Below the pieces are notes generated by a model. That model was not told the DNA's origin. It was given only the letters and a program-made list of their open reading frames with translations, and made no database searches. The position numbers and the translations under genes are program-made. A stretch of DNA of 64,000 nucleotides from Nitrososphaera sp. (GTDB lineage Archaea; Thermoproteota; Nitrososphaeria; Nitrososphaerales; Nitrososphaeraceae). Below are positions 1-7,695 of the stretch, piece after piece. The stretch spans positions 295,760 to 359,759 of the forward strand of contig JBDUUL010000001.1 in NCBI GenBank assembly GCA_039938515.1, given 5' to 3'. Positions within the stretch are counted from its first letter, which is position 1. Each line of letters begins with the position of its first letter.

Positions 1-294
1 CTGCGCGATCAAGCCCACCATTCCTGCAGTGATAATTCCGCCATTGACAATAAGGAGGACCGCGACAGGAGTTGATGGCTTCCTTCTGCTTATTACGAAC
101 CCGATAATTGACATAATTACTGCTCCTCCGCCAAAGACCCCGCCACGAATAGCTACGTTGAATGGCAAAAAGCCTGAGTCGCTCGGTGCACCCGAACTTG
201 ATTTGGATGACGCCACCATAACGTCTGCTCCATAGATTATCAAAAGCGCAAGGGATGCAAGCAACAGCCCAAGTGCAACCTGCGTACTGGACAT
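1..294 (-). CDS. Small membrane protein, truncated by window edge
   Basis: Reading leftward from the ATG at 294 gives 98 codons with no stop before the window edge. The N-terminus (MSSTQVALGLLLASLALLII) is hydrophobic like a signal or anchor. A Ser-rich loop follows, then a second hydrophobic stretch around residues 45-60 and a third near the edge, separated by a basic patch (SRRKPS). It therefore looks like a small multi-pass membrane protein. No family was recognised and the C-terminus is off the window. It is transcribed divergently from the gene at 355. Confidence 0.6.
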   Translation of the reverse strand, partial: MSSTQVALGLLLASLALLIIYGADVMVASSKSSSGAPSDSGFLPFNVAIRGGVFGGGAVIMSIIGFVISRRKPSTPVAVLLIVNGGIITAGMVGLIAQ

Positions 295-354
295 CAATCT
301 GCTCAAGCTCGAACAGAATTAATAAACGTACCCGCCTTGATAGTGTGCCCCCCA

Positions 355-897
355 ATGGACGCCAAGACTCTGCTCTACTCTGCGATCGACAGGATAGGAA
401 AAGACACTATTAGGTCAGACCTCGTGATGGATTTCAGACTTTCTGACAAGTACATTTCAAGAATAATCGAAGAATGTCTTGCTCGAATGGATGCTGAAGG
501 CGTAGACGCGCTGAGCGAAGATATCTGTGAGGGGCTGCTTCATTTCTTGTTGACGGCGCTTTCAATACCTTCTGAGAGAAAGATTTCTGTTGAGGGAGTT
601 GACGTCGATATCGTAATTCCTTCGGCTAAGGTTCTCAGAAAGAGCCCGGACAAGGCGTTAATAATTCAAGTTTTGAGGAGCCACGAGCCCCAAAGCAAAG
701 AAACCGCTCGCCTCGCCGCAAAAATACAGCCAGTCGCGGAGAATATCTGGTACGTTGAGAACCATCCCAAAAGAACCGATGGATTCAGAACCTATTCGAT
801 ATACCCTGGCCACCATCGATTCTCCAGAATAATAATCGATATAATGGCATTCCTTGATGAAAAAGGCGTTTCAGGGCTAAAGCTGGTCCACGGGTAG
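355..897 (+). CDS. Conserved hypothetical protein, about 180 aa
   Basis: The frame is open from a TTG at 337, but the ATG at 355 (MDAKTLLYS) is the better start, as it follows an AT-rich promoter-like stretch (aattaataaac, about 320) at leaderless distance. The protein is soluble and mixed alpha/beta with no membrane segment or clear motif. Residues near 115-125 (RSHEPQSKETARL) are highly charged. It ends convergently with bioD, overlapping its stop by about 20 bp. No function is assigned; no relation to biotin can be shown beyond position. Confidence 0.6.
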   Translation: MDAKTLLYSAIDRIGKDTIRSDLVMDFRLSDKYISRIIEECLARMDAEGVDALSEDICEGLLHFLLTALSIPSERKISVEGVDVDIVIPSAKVLRKSPDKALIIQVLRSHEPQSKETARLAAKIQPVAENIWYVENHPKRTDGFRTYSIYPGHHRFSRIIIDIMAFLDEKGVSGLKLVHG

Positions 898-1581
898 AAA
901 CCCCGGCTTTACGGACTTTTGCAGCGAGTTTGCCACCTCCGCGAGGTCGAGTCTGTGCTTTTTTTGCAAAGTTGCAATAACTTCAATACCGCTTAGTTCC
1001 TCGATACATCGGGGGGCCTCTCGTTCTACAATGGAGGGTCTCAAGGGCATCATATTTACTACTATTCCTAGGATTTTGATGTGATATGCACGGCATGCCA
1101 TAATCGTAAGCAATGTGTGGTTGAGAGAACCGAGAAAGGGCGTGGTCACGATTATTACAGGCAATCCCAGCCGCTTCACGAAATCGGCCAACGTCTTTCG
1201 GCGAGTGATTGGAACCATTATTCCCCCGATTCCCTCGACTACCGCAAAGTCATGTTTTGCAGCCAGAGCTAAGGTTGATTTGCATACGATTTCAAGACTA
1301 GGTGCCTTCATTCCTAGCACCCTTGATGCCATGTATGGTGAGGCGCCGAGGGGATAGTAGGACGGATTTAGCACCCGGTCGGTTTCTGCCGAGCCAGATG
1401 CTTTTGCAAGCAGCGCCGTATCTTCAGAGTTAAAGCGCTTGGAGAAAGGACGGTCAGACGAGGCAAACGGCTTGCAGGCCACAACGTCAAGCCCTTTGCG
1501 TGCCAAGAGCAAAGTCAATCCGGCAGTGACCACGGTCTTTCCCACACCCGTGCTAGTCCCGGTGATAAAGACTCCCTGCAT
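877..1581 (-). CDS. bioD: Dethiobiotin synthetase BioD
   Basis: BioD closes the ureido ring of biotin: it carboxylates 7,8-diaminononanoate with ATP and CO2 to give dethiobiotin in the cytoplasm. The 234-aa protein starts with the family P-loop, GTSTGVGKT at residues 8-16, followed by CKPFASS (the KP element that binds substrate) and VVEGIGGIMVP near residue 115, matching the BioD fold and length. It is divergent from bioA with only 40 bp between the start codons, so both promoters share one short region. Start is the ATG directly before QGVFITGTSTG. Confidence 0.95.
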   Translation of the reverse strand: MQGVFITGTSTGVGKTVVTAGLTLLLARKGLDVVACKPFASSDRPFSKRFNSEDTALLAKASGSAETDRVLNPSYYPLGASPYMASRVLGMKAPSLEIVCKSTLALAAKHDFAVVEGIGGIMVPITRRKTLADFVKRLGLPVIIVTTPFLGSLNHTLLTIMACRAYHIKILGIVVNMMPLRPSIVEREAPRCIEELSGIEVIATLQKKHRLDLAEVANSLQKSVKPGFLPVDQL

Positions 1582-1621
1582 CAGCTATTATAACTGACTT
1601 TTGTAGGGAAATTTAACCGAA

Positions 1622-2968
1622 TTGGACTACCAAAGTGTCGATCGAGAATTTGTTTGGCATCCCTATACCCAAATGAGAGACTGGATGGCCGACCGCGGGC
1701 GTTTGAAGACAATATCTTCAGGCAGGGCGTTTGAACTTGTGGACACAGACGGCAGAGCCTACCTCGATGGGATCGCTAACATGTGGTGCAATGTATGGGG
1801 ACACGGTCAAAACGCTGTGACACAGGCAATGATCCGTCAAATAGGTAAAATTCCGCACTCCACACTTTTTGGTCTCGGCAGCGAGTCGGCAGCGAGACTG
1901 TCCAGGACCCTGACTGGTATCGCCAGAGGAATGAAGCGATCCTTCTACACCGACAACGGGTCCTCTGCAATTGAGGCATCGCTCAAGATGGCTCTACAAT
2001 ACTGGAAGAATCTTGGATACAGCCATAAAACGCGATTTGTCTCACTAAGGCACGGATACCATGGCGACACAGCAGGCGCAATGTCCGTCGGATATATCGA
2101 ACAGTTCTTTGGGGCATACAGGCCAATTCTTCGACCGGCTAGGCAGCTTCCGACGCCCTCTTGTCCGGGAAGCAGCTCGAAAAAAGAGATGGCAATGACC
2201 CGAGCGCTGGAGGCGGCGGAAAACGCTCTTGCAAAAAGTGCTGAAAGAATAGCAGCGATCGTGATGGAGAGCGGCGCCCAGATAGCGGGGGGCGCTATCA
2301 TTTATCCCCGAGGGTATCAGGAACAAATAGCCAAGCTGTGTAAGCAGCATAACGTACTCTTGATTCTTGACGAGATAGCTACGGGCTTTGGAAGGCTCGG
2401 AAATATGGCCGAATATGTTGAGCAGGAGTCGCCGCCGGACATAGCCTGCTTTGGAAAAGCGCTTACCGGTGGCTACTTCCCACTGGCTGTTACAATGACG
2501 ACGGAAAAGGTTTTCCAAGCGTTTCTGGGTGACTACTCAGAGGGGAAGCAGCTGTACCATGGACATACATTTACGGGGCATGCCGTTGGCTGCGCGGCGG
2601 CTCTGGCAAACATTGAGCAGTACGAGAAACGTGACCTGATAGGCAGAATCAGGACTAACGCCTCGTATATTGGCTTAAGGTTGCAAGAATTTGACAGGTT
2701 CAACATAGTTTCGGATATCCGTCACAAGGGAATGTTAGCTGCGGTGGAGCTTGGTAGGAATCGCCGATCAGTGCCCCGGCTGAAAGACGGAAATCTGCTC
2801 GGTTACTATGTCATGAAAAGAGGCTTGGAGCTGGGCGTATTCCTGAGGCCGCTTGGCAACAACCTGTTGATTATCCCGCCGCTTGCGATGCCGAGGAGCA
2901 AAATAGGCCAAGTAATCGACGCCGCCGAACGAATTGTCTCCGAAGTTGACAAGATAGGGATAGAGTGA
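1622..2968 (+). CDS. bioA: Adenosylmethionine-8-amino-7-oxononanoate aminotransferase BioA
   Basis: BioA is a PLP enzyme that transfers an amino group from SAM to 8-amino-7-oxononanoate to give 7,8-diaminononanoate. The 448-aa protein has the BioA signature FVWHPYTQM near the N-terminus, the DEIATGFGRLG element with the PLP-contacting Asp, and the Schiff-base lysine K279 in FGKALTGG. Start is a TTG at 1622, the only one placing FVWHPYTQM about 10 residues in. The short leader contains atttaaccg and little else, so the message may be leaderless. It ends 2 bp before the stop of the convergent recombinase gene. Confidence 0.95.
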   Translation: MDYQSVDREFVWHPYTQMRDWMADRGRLKTISSGRAFELVDTDGRAYLDGIANMWCNVWGHGQNAVTQAMIRQIGKIPHSTLFGLGSESAARLSRTLTGIARGMKRSFYTDNGSSAIEASLKMALQYWKNLGYSHKTRFVSLRHGYHGDTAGAMSVGYIEQFFGAYRPILRPARQLPTPSCPGSSSKKEMAMTRALEAAENALAKSAERIAAIVMESGAQIAGGAIIYPRGYQEQIAKLCKQHNVLLILDEIATGFGRLGNMAEYVEQESPPDIACFGKALTGGYFPLAVTMTTEKVFQAFLGDYSEGKQLYHGHTFTGHAVGCAAALANIEQYEKRDLIGRIRTNASYIGLRLQEFDRFNIVSDIRHKGMLAAVELGRNRRSVPRLKDGNLLGYYVMKRGLELGVFLRPLGNNLLIIPPLAMPRSKIGQVIDAAERIVSEVDKIGIE

Positions 2969-2970
2969 AC

Positions 2971-3714
2971 CTACCTAGTATGAGCAGAAATTTGGCGCAG
3001 TTCCTTGTAAAGCGTGGCCTTCGATACACCCATAATTTTTGCAATATTCGACTTTGGCCTGTTCTCTGCAAGCATGCTTATCAGGCGGTCCTTGTCCAGC
3101 ATCTTTCTTGGTCTACCCAGATTCTTGCCCGCGACTCTTGCCCTTTCCATCCCATCCTTGGTTCGCTGGACCAGCATTTCTCTTTCCCTTTCCGCAACCC
3201 AGGTCAGAATTCCGATCATCAGTTTTCTTATGCTGGGCTCAGTAGTCTGAAGGAAGGACTCTCTAGGAGAACAAGAAATCAAAGGAGAATACTCCTCTAT
3301 CGCCTTGATAGCCTCCAGGGTATCCCAGAAGGTCCTGCCGACGCGAGATAGTTCATACACCAGCACCGCGTCGACGGATGCAGACCTTACCAGATCCATT
3401 AACTCGACAAACCCTCTGCGCTGCGAAGCGGGTATCTTTCCGCTCGTTGCCGAATCTTCAAAAAAGTCAAGAATTTGGAAGTCATGGGACGCGGCCCACC
3501 TTTCAAGAGCAAGCCTTTGGTTCTGCACGGTTTGCTCCTCGGTACTGACGCGAAGATAAGCAAAAGCATACCGCACAATTTCTTTTCGTCTACAACTCGG
3601 ATAATCCGCGGTGTCAACAAGATCAGACTTGATTCGTCCAAAAATGGTACTTGCCGTTTTTGGGCTGCCCAAGATGGCAAAAGGAAAATTGAAGGTAAAA
3701 TAAAGGTCGGTCAA
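2971..3714 (-). CDS. Serine recombinase / resolvase family protein
   Basis: This looks like a small serine recombinase that cuts and rejoins DNA through a Ser-linked intermediate. The catalytic domain begins near residue 48 with RYAFAYLRVSTEEQTVQNQR (catalytic Ser in LRVST), followed by the VYELSRVGRT helix region and the EREREMLVQRTKDGMERA helix. A C-terminal HTH (NIAKIMGVSKATLYKEL) ends the protein, as in Tn3-type resolvases. The first about 47 residues are not family-like; TTG 3672 or GTG 3576 could be the true start. It sits between bioA and bioB with no transposase, inverted repeats or res-like site noticed, so it is either a relic or a stand-alone enzyme. Confidence 0.85.
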   Translation of the reverse strand: MTDLYFTFNFPFAILGSPKTASTIFGRIKSDLVDTADYPSCRRKEIVRYAFAYLRVSTEEQTVQNQRLALERWAASHDFQILDFFEDSATSGKIPASQRRGFVELMDLVRSASVDAVLVYELSRVGRTFWDTLEAIKAIEEYSPLISCSPRESFLQTTEPSIRKLMIGILTWVAEREREMLVQRTKDGMERARVAGKNLGRPRKMLDKDRLISMLAENRPKSNIAKIMGVSKATLYKELRQISAHTR

Positions 3715-3908
3715 AAAGTCGGTCTAGAAAAGGACCCCTTTTTGAACACTGGAAGCCTGACGCCGCGACGGCGGATTTCGCATTTACAATAGATCATGGA
3801 CACCGGAAAAAGTACTAGTGCCGGATCGCATTTTTGCTCGCTAAACCCCTAGCCGGGAGCCTCGCGATACTGCATGTAGGGCAGGCGTGCTTCTTTACTG
3901 CTAATCGA

Positions 3909-3940
3909 CAATATTTCAAAATTCGAGTTTTGCAATATTG
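3909..3940. promoter_or_regulatory. 32-bp palindromic operator upstream of bioB
   Basis: Two 16-nt half sites meet at 3924/3925. The right half reads GAGTTTTGCAATATTG and the left half is its reverse complement at 14 of 16 positions. A TATA-like acttaagta lies at 3964-3971, about 30 bp before the bioB start, so the palindrome is just upstream of the core promoter. A near-identical palindrome lies at 6135-6166, which argues for a specific dimeric regulator. Confidence 0.7.
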
Positions 3941-3998
3941 GTTAAAATCAAATACCGCCAAGACTTAAGTACAGGCCCGGGAGACTGATTGTTAAAAC

Positions 3999-4973
3999 TT
4001 GAATTCACACGATCAGATTGAGGCTCTTGCGAGAAGGGTAATTGACGGCGGCAAGATTACCATCCAAGAGGCTCAGTTTTTACTTAACTACCCTGACCTG
4101 CGGGTCCTAGCTTCGTTTGCCAACGATATAACTCGTGCGCTCCACAGAGATGTCGTCGATGTCGAGGCCCTTCTTAATGCCAAGTCTGGACGGTGTCCGG
4201 AAGACTGCTCCTTCTGTGCGCAATCGTCATTCTACGACACCGGGATAAACAAGTACCCGCTGTTGCCTACAACGGCGATTATCGAAAACGCTGTCAAGGC
4301 TAAGGAAGCGGGGGCTTCGAACTTTTGCCTGGTCTGTGCTTACCGTGAGCCGCCACAGGCAGACTTTGAGCAGATCTGCTCGACAATTGTGAAACTGAAG
4401 GAAGAACTGCAAATGGAAGTAAACGTGAGCCTTGGCTTCATGACGCTGGAACGCGCCAAGCGCCTAAAGGAAATCGGTGTCAAGAGATACAACCACAACC
4501 TTGAAGCTGCGCCAAGCATGTTTTCACGCATCTGTCGAACTCACGATTTCAGTGACAGGGTATCAACCGCCAAGATCGTCAAACAGGCAGGCTTGGAATT
4601 ATGCAGCGGGGGCATTATCGGAATGGGCGAAAATGCGCTGCAGCGCCTTGAGCTTGCTTTTGCGCTAGCAGAACTGGAGCCTGAAGAAGTACCGATTAAC
4701 TTTTTGATAGCAAGAGAAGGCACGCCCCTCCAAGGCGCAGAAGCCATCGACCAGGAAGACGCAATCCGCACGATCGCAGTCTGGCGCTTCATCCTCCCCA
4801 AGTCGATAATAAAGATCGCGGGAGGCAGAGAGGTTCACCTTAAGGACAAGGACGGATTTGCGCTTAAGGCCGGCGCCAACGGCATTATTATCGGAGGCTA
4901 CCTGACGACAGGCGGGAACGAATCGGAACGAGACCTTGCGATGATAAAACAGATTGGCCTCTCCCCAAGCTGA
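3999..4973 (+). CDS. bioB: Biotin synthase BioB (radical SAM)
   Basis: BioB inserts sulfur into dethiobiotin using SAM radical chemistry, a [4Fe-4S] cluster and a sacrificial [2Fe-2S] cluster. The cluster-binding motif CPEDCSFC gives Cys66, Cys70 and Cys73, and YNHNLEAAP is the usual BioB element containing a conserved Asn. Length (324 aa) is typical. The start is a TTG at 3999; the TATA-like acttaagta at 3964 would place transcription start close to it, suggesting a leaderless message. The stop overlaps the bioF start, so bioB and bioF form an operon under the 3909-3940 palindrome. Confidence 0.96.
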   Translation: MNSHDQIEALARRVIDGGKITIQEAQFLLNYPDLRVLASFANDITRALHRDVVDVEALLNAKSGRCPEDCSFCAQSSFYDTGINKYPLLPTTAIIENAVKAKEAGASNFCLVCAYREPPQADFEQICSTIVKLKEELQMEVNVSLGFMTLERAKRLKEIGVKRYNHNLEAAPSMFSRICRTHDFSDRVSTAKIVKQAGLELCSGGIIGMGENALQRLELAFALAELEPEEVPINFLIAREGTPLQGAEAIDQEDAIRTIAVWRFILPKSIIKIAGGREVHLKDKDGFALKAGANGIIIGGYLTTGGNESERDLAMIKQIGLSPS

Positions 4974-6123
4974 TACGACGTTTGTCAAGGTAAGGCTTGA
5001 CTCGCTCAGATCGTCGCATCTCCTTAGGCGACTTCGCAAAGTCGAGGTTCTTGGACCCGCGGATATCATTGTAGACGGGCGCAAGGCGATCCATCTTTGT
5101 TCAAATGACTACCTCGGTTTATCCACTCATCGGAAGGTTGTTGCCGCCTCCATCCCGCGGGGACCCATTTCGCCGTGCAGTTCTCGGCTGGTCGCTGGGA
5201 ATACGCCTGCATTTTCTCAGTTAGAGTCAGCATTGGCCGACCACAGGCAGACCCAGTCGGCTCTCGTCTTTCCCACGGGCTATGCGGCATGTCTTGGTGC
5301 CATATCTGCGATTGCCGACAAGAAAACAATCATCTACAGCGATGAACTGAATCATTCGAGCATAATTGACGCATGCCGGCTTTCCGCTGCTGCCATTCGC
5401 ATTTTTCCTCACAACGACGCAGAAGCCCTGGAGCGTTTGATGTCGGAACAAAAGTCCGACGGTCGAAAAGTCGTCGTAACCGAGGGAATTTTTAGCATGG
5501 ACGGAGATATTTCGCCGCTTGCCAGAATAGCAAAGATAGCCCACGAACATCGCGCGTTAGTCGCAGTCGATGACGCCCACGGTGATTTCGTTTTAGGTCC
5601 TCACGGACGTGGAACGGCAGCAAGATCAAAGGCTCTGGTAGACATTCATATCGGCAGCCTCAGCAAGGCGCTCGGCTGTTTTGGAGGGTATGTCGCTGCA
5701 TCGACGGAAATTATTGAGTTCTTTGTAAATACCTCGCGCCAATTCATTTACACCTCCGCTCTGCCCGACCACTTATGCAGAGCTGCAATTGCGGCACTAG
5801 GAATCGCAGATACTGGATTGCTTCAGCGCCGCCTCTTGTCAAACGCCAAGCGGCTCAAAAAGAATCTCGAGGAAGAAGGATTCCAACTCGGCTCATCTCC
5901 CACTCAAATTCTGCCAGTAATCATGGGCGACGAAGAGCGCGCCCTTGAATTTTCAAGCGAATTACTGAACCAGGGCGTCTTTGCGCCGGCAATCAGGTAT
6001 CCTACAGTCCGCAGAGGCGCGGCTAGGGTAAGGGTTTCCGTCACGGCGCTCCATGACCAGAAAATGTGCACCAGAATCGTCGACGCGTTTAGGACCGCAG
6101 GAAAAAAAACATCGTTGTTTTAA
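4954..6123 (+). CDS. bioF: 8-amino-7-oxononanoate synthase BioF
   Basis: BioF condenses pimeloyl thioester with L-alanine, releasing CO2, to form 8-amino-7-oxononanoate; it supplies the BioA substrate. The 389-aa protein has the alpha-oxoamine synthase hallmarks: CSNDYLGLS, the EGIFSMDGD and DDAHGDFVLG elements, and the PLP lysine K238 in GSLSKALGCFGG. Start TTG 4954 overlaps the bioB stop by 20 bp, so translation is probably coupled. No bioW, bioC or bioH is seen in the window, so the pimeloyl source is not shown here. Confidence 0.95.
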   Translation: MASPQADTTFVKVRLDSLRSSHLLRRLRKVEVLGPADIIVDGRKAIHLCSNDYLGLSTHRKVVAASIPRGPISPCSSRLVAGNTPAFSQLESALADHRQTQSALVFPTGYAACLGAISAIADKKTIIYSDELNHSSIIDACRLSAAAIRIFPHNDAEALERLMSEQKSDGRKVVVTEGIFSMDGDISPLARIAKIAHEHRALVAVDDAHGDFVLGPHGRGTAARSKALVDIHIGSLSKALGCFGGYVAASTEIIEFFVNTSRQFIYTSALPDHLCRAAIAALGIADTGLLQRRLLSNAKRLKKNLEEEGFQLGSSPTQILPVIMGDEERALEFSSELLNQGVFAPAIRYPTVRRGAARVRVSVTALHDQKMCTRIVDAFRTAGKKTSLF

Positions 6124-6134
6124 GGTTCTTAACA

Positions 6135-6166
6135 GAATGTTGCAGAACTCGAGTTTAGCAATATTC
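6135..6166. promoter_or_regulatory. Second copy of the biotin-cluster palindrome
   Basis: The centre is CTC/GAG at 6150/6151. The right half GAGTTTAGCAATATT differs from the bioB copy at one of 15 positions; the left half AATGTTGCAGAACTC matches the reverse complement of the right half at 12 of 15. It lies between the end of bioF and the small gene at 6173. A TATA-like tttaagg at about 6119-6125 would start transcription inside this palindrome, which would suit repression. Confidence 0.65.
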
Positions 6167-6172
6167 ATAAAT

Positions 6173-6526
6173 ATGCACGCTATGGAAAGACTGGTGCAGG
6201 AGAAGGAGCTCAGGGTCGTGCTCAAAGTTCCAGTAGACAGGTACGACGAGCTGAAGAGCTATTTTGAATTGCTTGCGGTGGAGGACCTGCTTTTCGGAAT
6301 GCGATTCTCGTACAATCGCAAAGCAGCGGAGGAGGGCGGCTATCTGTTGCCTGGTCGGAAGAGCTTTGTTACTGCAGAGACGAAAGGCCTGAGTCAGAGC
6401 CAAGCCCAATGGAGGCTAACCCATTGGAAGGCAATGATCCGAAGTTATAGAGAAAAAGGATACAGTTATCCAACGATTTCAAGAATAAAGAAAAAGGTAA
6501 GAACGATAGCCGCGACGGGCGGCTAA
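6173..6526 (+). CDS. Unknown small basic protein; candidate biotin-cluster regulator
   Basis: The frame is open into the end of bioF, but a start at ATG 6173 (MHAMERLVQEKEL) or ATG 6182 is favoured because the palindrome at 6135-6166 occupies the upstream DNA. The 117-aa product is basic. It has an N-terminal alpha/beta part (LRVVLKVPVDRYDELKSYF) and a C-terminal Lys/Arg-rich helical part ending IKKKVRTIAATGG that could bind DNA. No known HTH was recognised. Sharing an operator with bioB, and lying immediately after bioF, are the only grounds for proposing that it is the regulator; it could equally be a biotin-related protein controlled with the pathway. Confidence 0.55.
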   Translation: MHAMERLVQEKELRVVLKVPVDRYDELKSYFELLAVEDLLFGMRFSYNRKAAEEGGYLLPGRKSFVTAETKGLSQSQAQWRLTHWKAMIRSYREKGYSYPTISRIKKKVRTIAATGG

Positions 6527-6532
6527 CGCAGC

Positions 6533-7177
6533 TCAGTAACCCGCAGCTTCGGGGGTCTTTTGTACGCCGCCTGTCGGCAAGTCGGGGAATTTACTCTTCA
6601 TGTTGAGCTCCACGACAGCACTTGCCTCTTCCATGATTCTCATGGTGTCATCATTTGCAGCGCTGAATGACCCAATCTCGCTGTTCGGTAGCTGGCCAGA
6701 GTCGGTTATTATATTGCCCAAAAGTTCTGATATCTGCCCGAACGACGAATCGGCTTCCGGCATCATTCCGGCCAATCCTCCCTGGATTCCCTTTATTACT
6801 GACATCGCAGGGCTGAGAGTAACAACCACATCGCCTAGTTCTGTTATAGTATTGAGCCGCAGTTGAATCTGTTCCAGCGCAAGTTTTGCAGACGTCACCA
6901 TCTTGTTCATCTTTCTGATCTGAGATAGCTCGCCTGATAGCACCCTCGCGTGCTGACTGTCATGGCTCTGCATCGCCAAAACCACCCGCTTGAATATCAG
7001 CTGGTCTTTTTCCTGCATCCTGCCTGAGATTGAGTCCAGTTTTGAAATCTGCATTTGCAGCTTTTTCTGTGCTTCCTCGATCTTGGGTTTTAGGGGTGTT
7101 TGAGGTTTTATCCCTTCAATCAACCTGTGGCCCATGCTTTCTCCTTGTGGCTTTACCCACTTGTTACCAAACGACAT
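6533..7177 (-). CDS. cdvB: ESCRT-III/Snf7-family protein, CdvB paralog
   Basis: CdvB-type proteins polymerise on membranes and drive constriction with the ATPase CdvC. The product is largely helical: KPKIEEAQKKLQMQISKLDS, a charged second helix (KDQLIFKRVVLAMQSHD), and a third with LALEQIQLRLNTITELGDVV, the pattern of the Snf7 core. A low-complexity C-terminal tail follows. The frame opens at 7252, but ATG 7177 (MSFGNKWVKPQGES) is preferred: a TATA-like gtttaagtttt (minus strand, about 7220) lies at the right distance. The C-terminal part lacks an obvious MIM2-type Pro-rich motif, so it is more likely a secondary paralog than the main CdvB. Confidence 0.8.
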   Translation of the reverse strand: MSFGNKWVKPQGESMGHRLIEGIKPQTPLKPKIEEAQKKLQMQISKLDSISGRMQEKDQLIFKRVVLAMQSHDSQHARVLSGELSQIRKMNKMVTSAKLALEQIQLRLNTITELGDVVVTLSPAMSVIKGIQGGLAGMMPEADSSFGQISELLGNIITDSGQLPNSEIGSFSAANDDTMRIMEEASAVVELNMKSKFPDLPTGGVQKTPEAAGY

Positions 7178-7245
7178 GCTTACTATTATGGCACCTAGAG
7201 GCTTAACATTCCTACAAAACTTAAACTGCAATGTAGCCGCCTGAA

Positions 7246-7263
7246 CTGTCACCGCGGTGACAG
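7246..7263. promoter_or_regulatory. 18-bp perfect palindrome upstream of the cdvB paralog
   Basis: CTGTCACCGCGGTGACAG is a perfect palindrome, located about 70 bp upstream of the ATG at 7177 and 30 bp upstream of its TATA-like box. It also lies about 115 bp before the divergent gene at 7380. It looks like a dimer-binding site for a regulator; no second copy was noticed. Confidence 0.5.
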
Positions 7264-7379
7264 CCGTTTGCGGTTAATCTGAAAATTTCTCTCTCAAAAC
7301 GCCAGCGCGATTGCAAATCATCAGGCAGTTTAGCCATTAGACAGGTTTTTTAATAGGCCGCTCACCGGTTTATTCTCAT

Positions 7380-7646
7380 ATGCTAAAGGAAAAAATCAAG
7401 GTCAATAATCGCAATTATAGTATCACAATTAATGAACAGACTCAAATGTACGCGATGAGGCTAAAGAGGTTATATCAGCAAGGCTACAGCGATATGGACA
7501 GTTTTGACGAGGTGAGCTCAGAGATCTCCACCACTGTGAACAATCTATTGAAACTTGCAGTCTCCCCGGAAGTGCGCGAGGACGACATGGATGGCGTCAT
7601 TGAGCAGGTATTGAAGATGTACGAAAAAACATCTGGCAAGAAATGA
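7380..7646 (+). CDS. Conserved hypothetical protein, 88 aa
   Basis: A small acidic, mostly helical protein (INEQTQMYAMRLKRLYQQGY, then SSEISTTVNNLLKLAVSPEV). The start is the ATG at 7380, about 25-30 bp downstream of tttttaatag (about 7349), consistent with a leaderless promoter. No motif, membrane segment or metal-binding residues. It is followed 49 bp later by thrC, which appears to have its own promoter (catctaaatatc at about 7660). Function unknown. Confidence 0.65.
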   Translation: MLKEKIKVNNRNYSITINEQTQMYAMRLKRLYQQGYSDMDSFDEVSSEISTTVNNLLKLAVSPEVREDDMDGVIEQVLKMYEKTSGKK

Positions 7647-7695
7647 ATCTCATGGACAACATCTAAATATCAATCTCCAAAGTTCTTCTCTGTTT

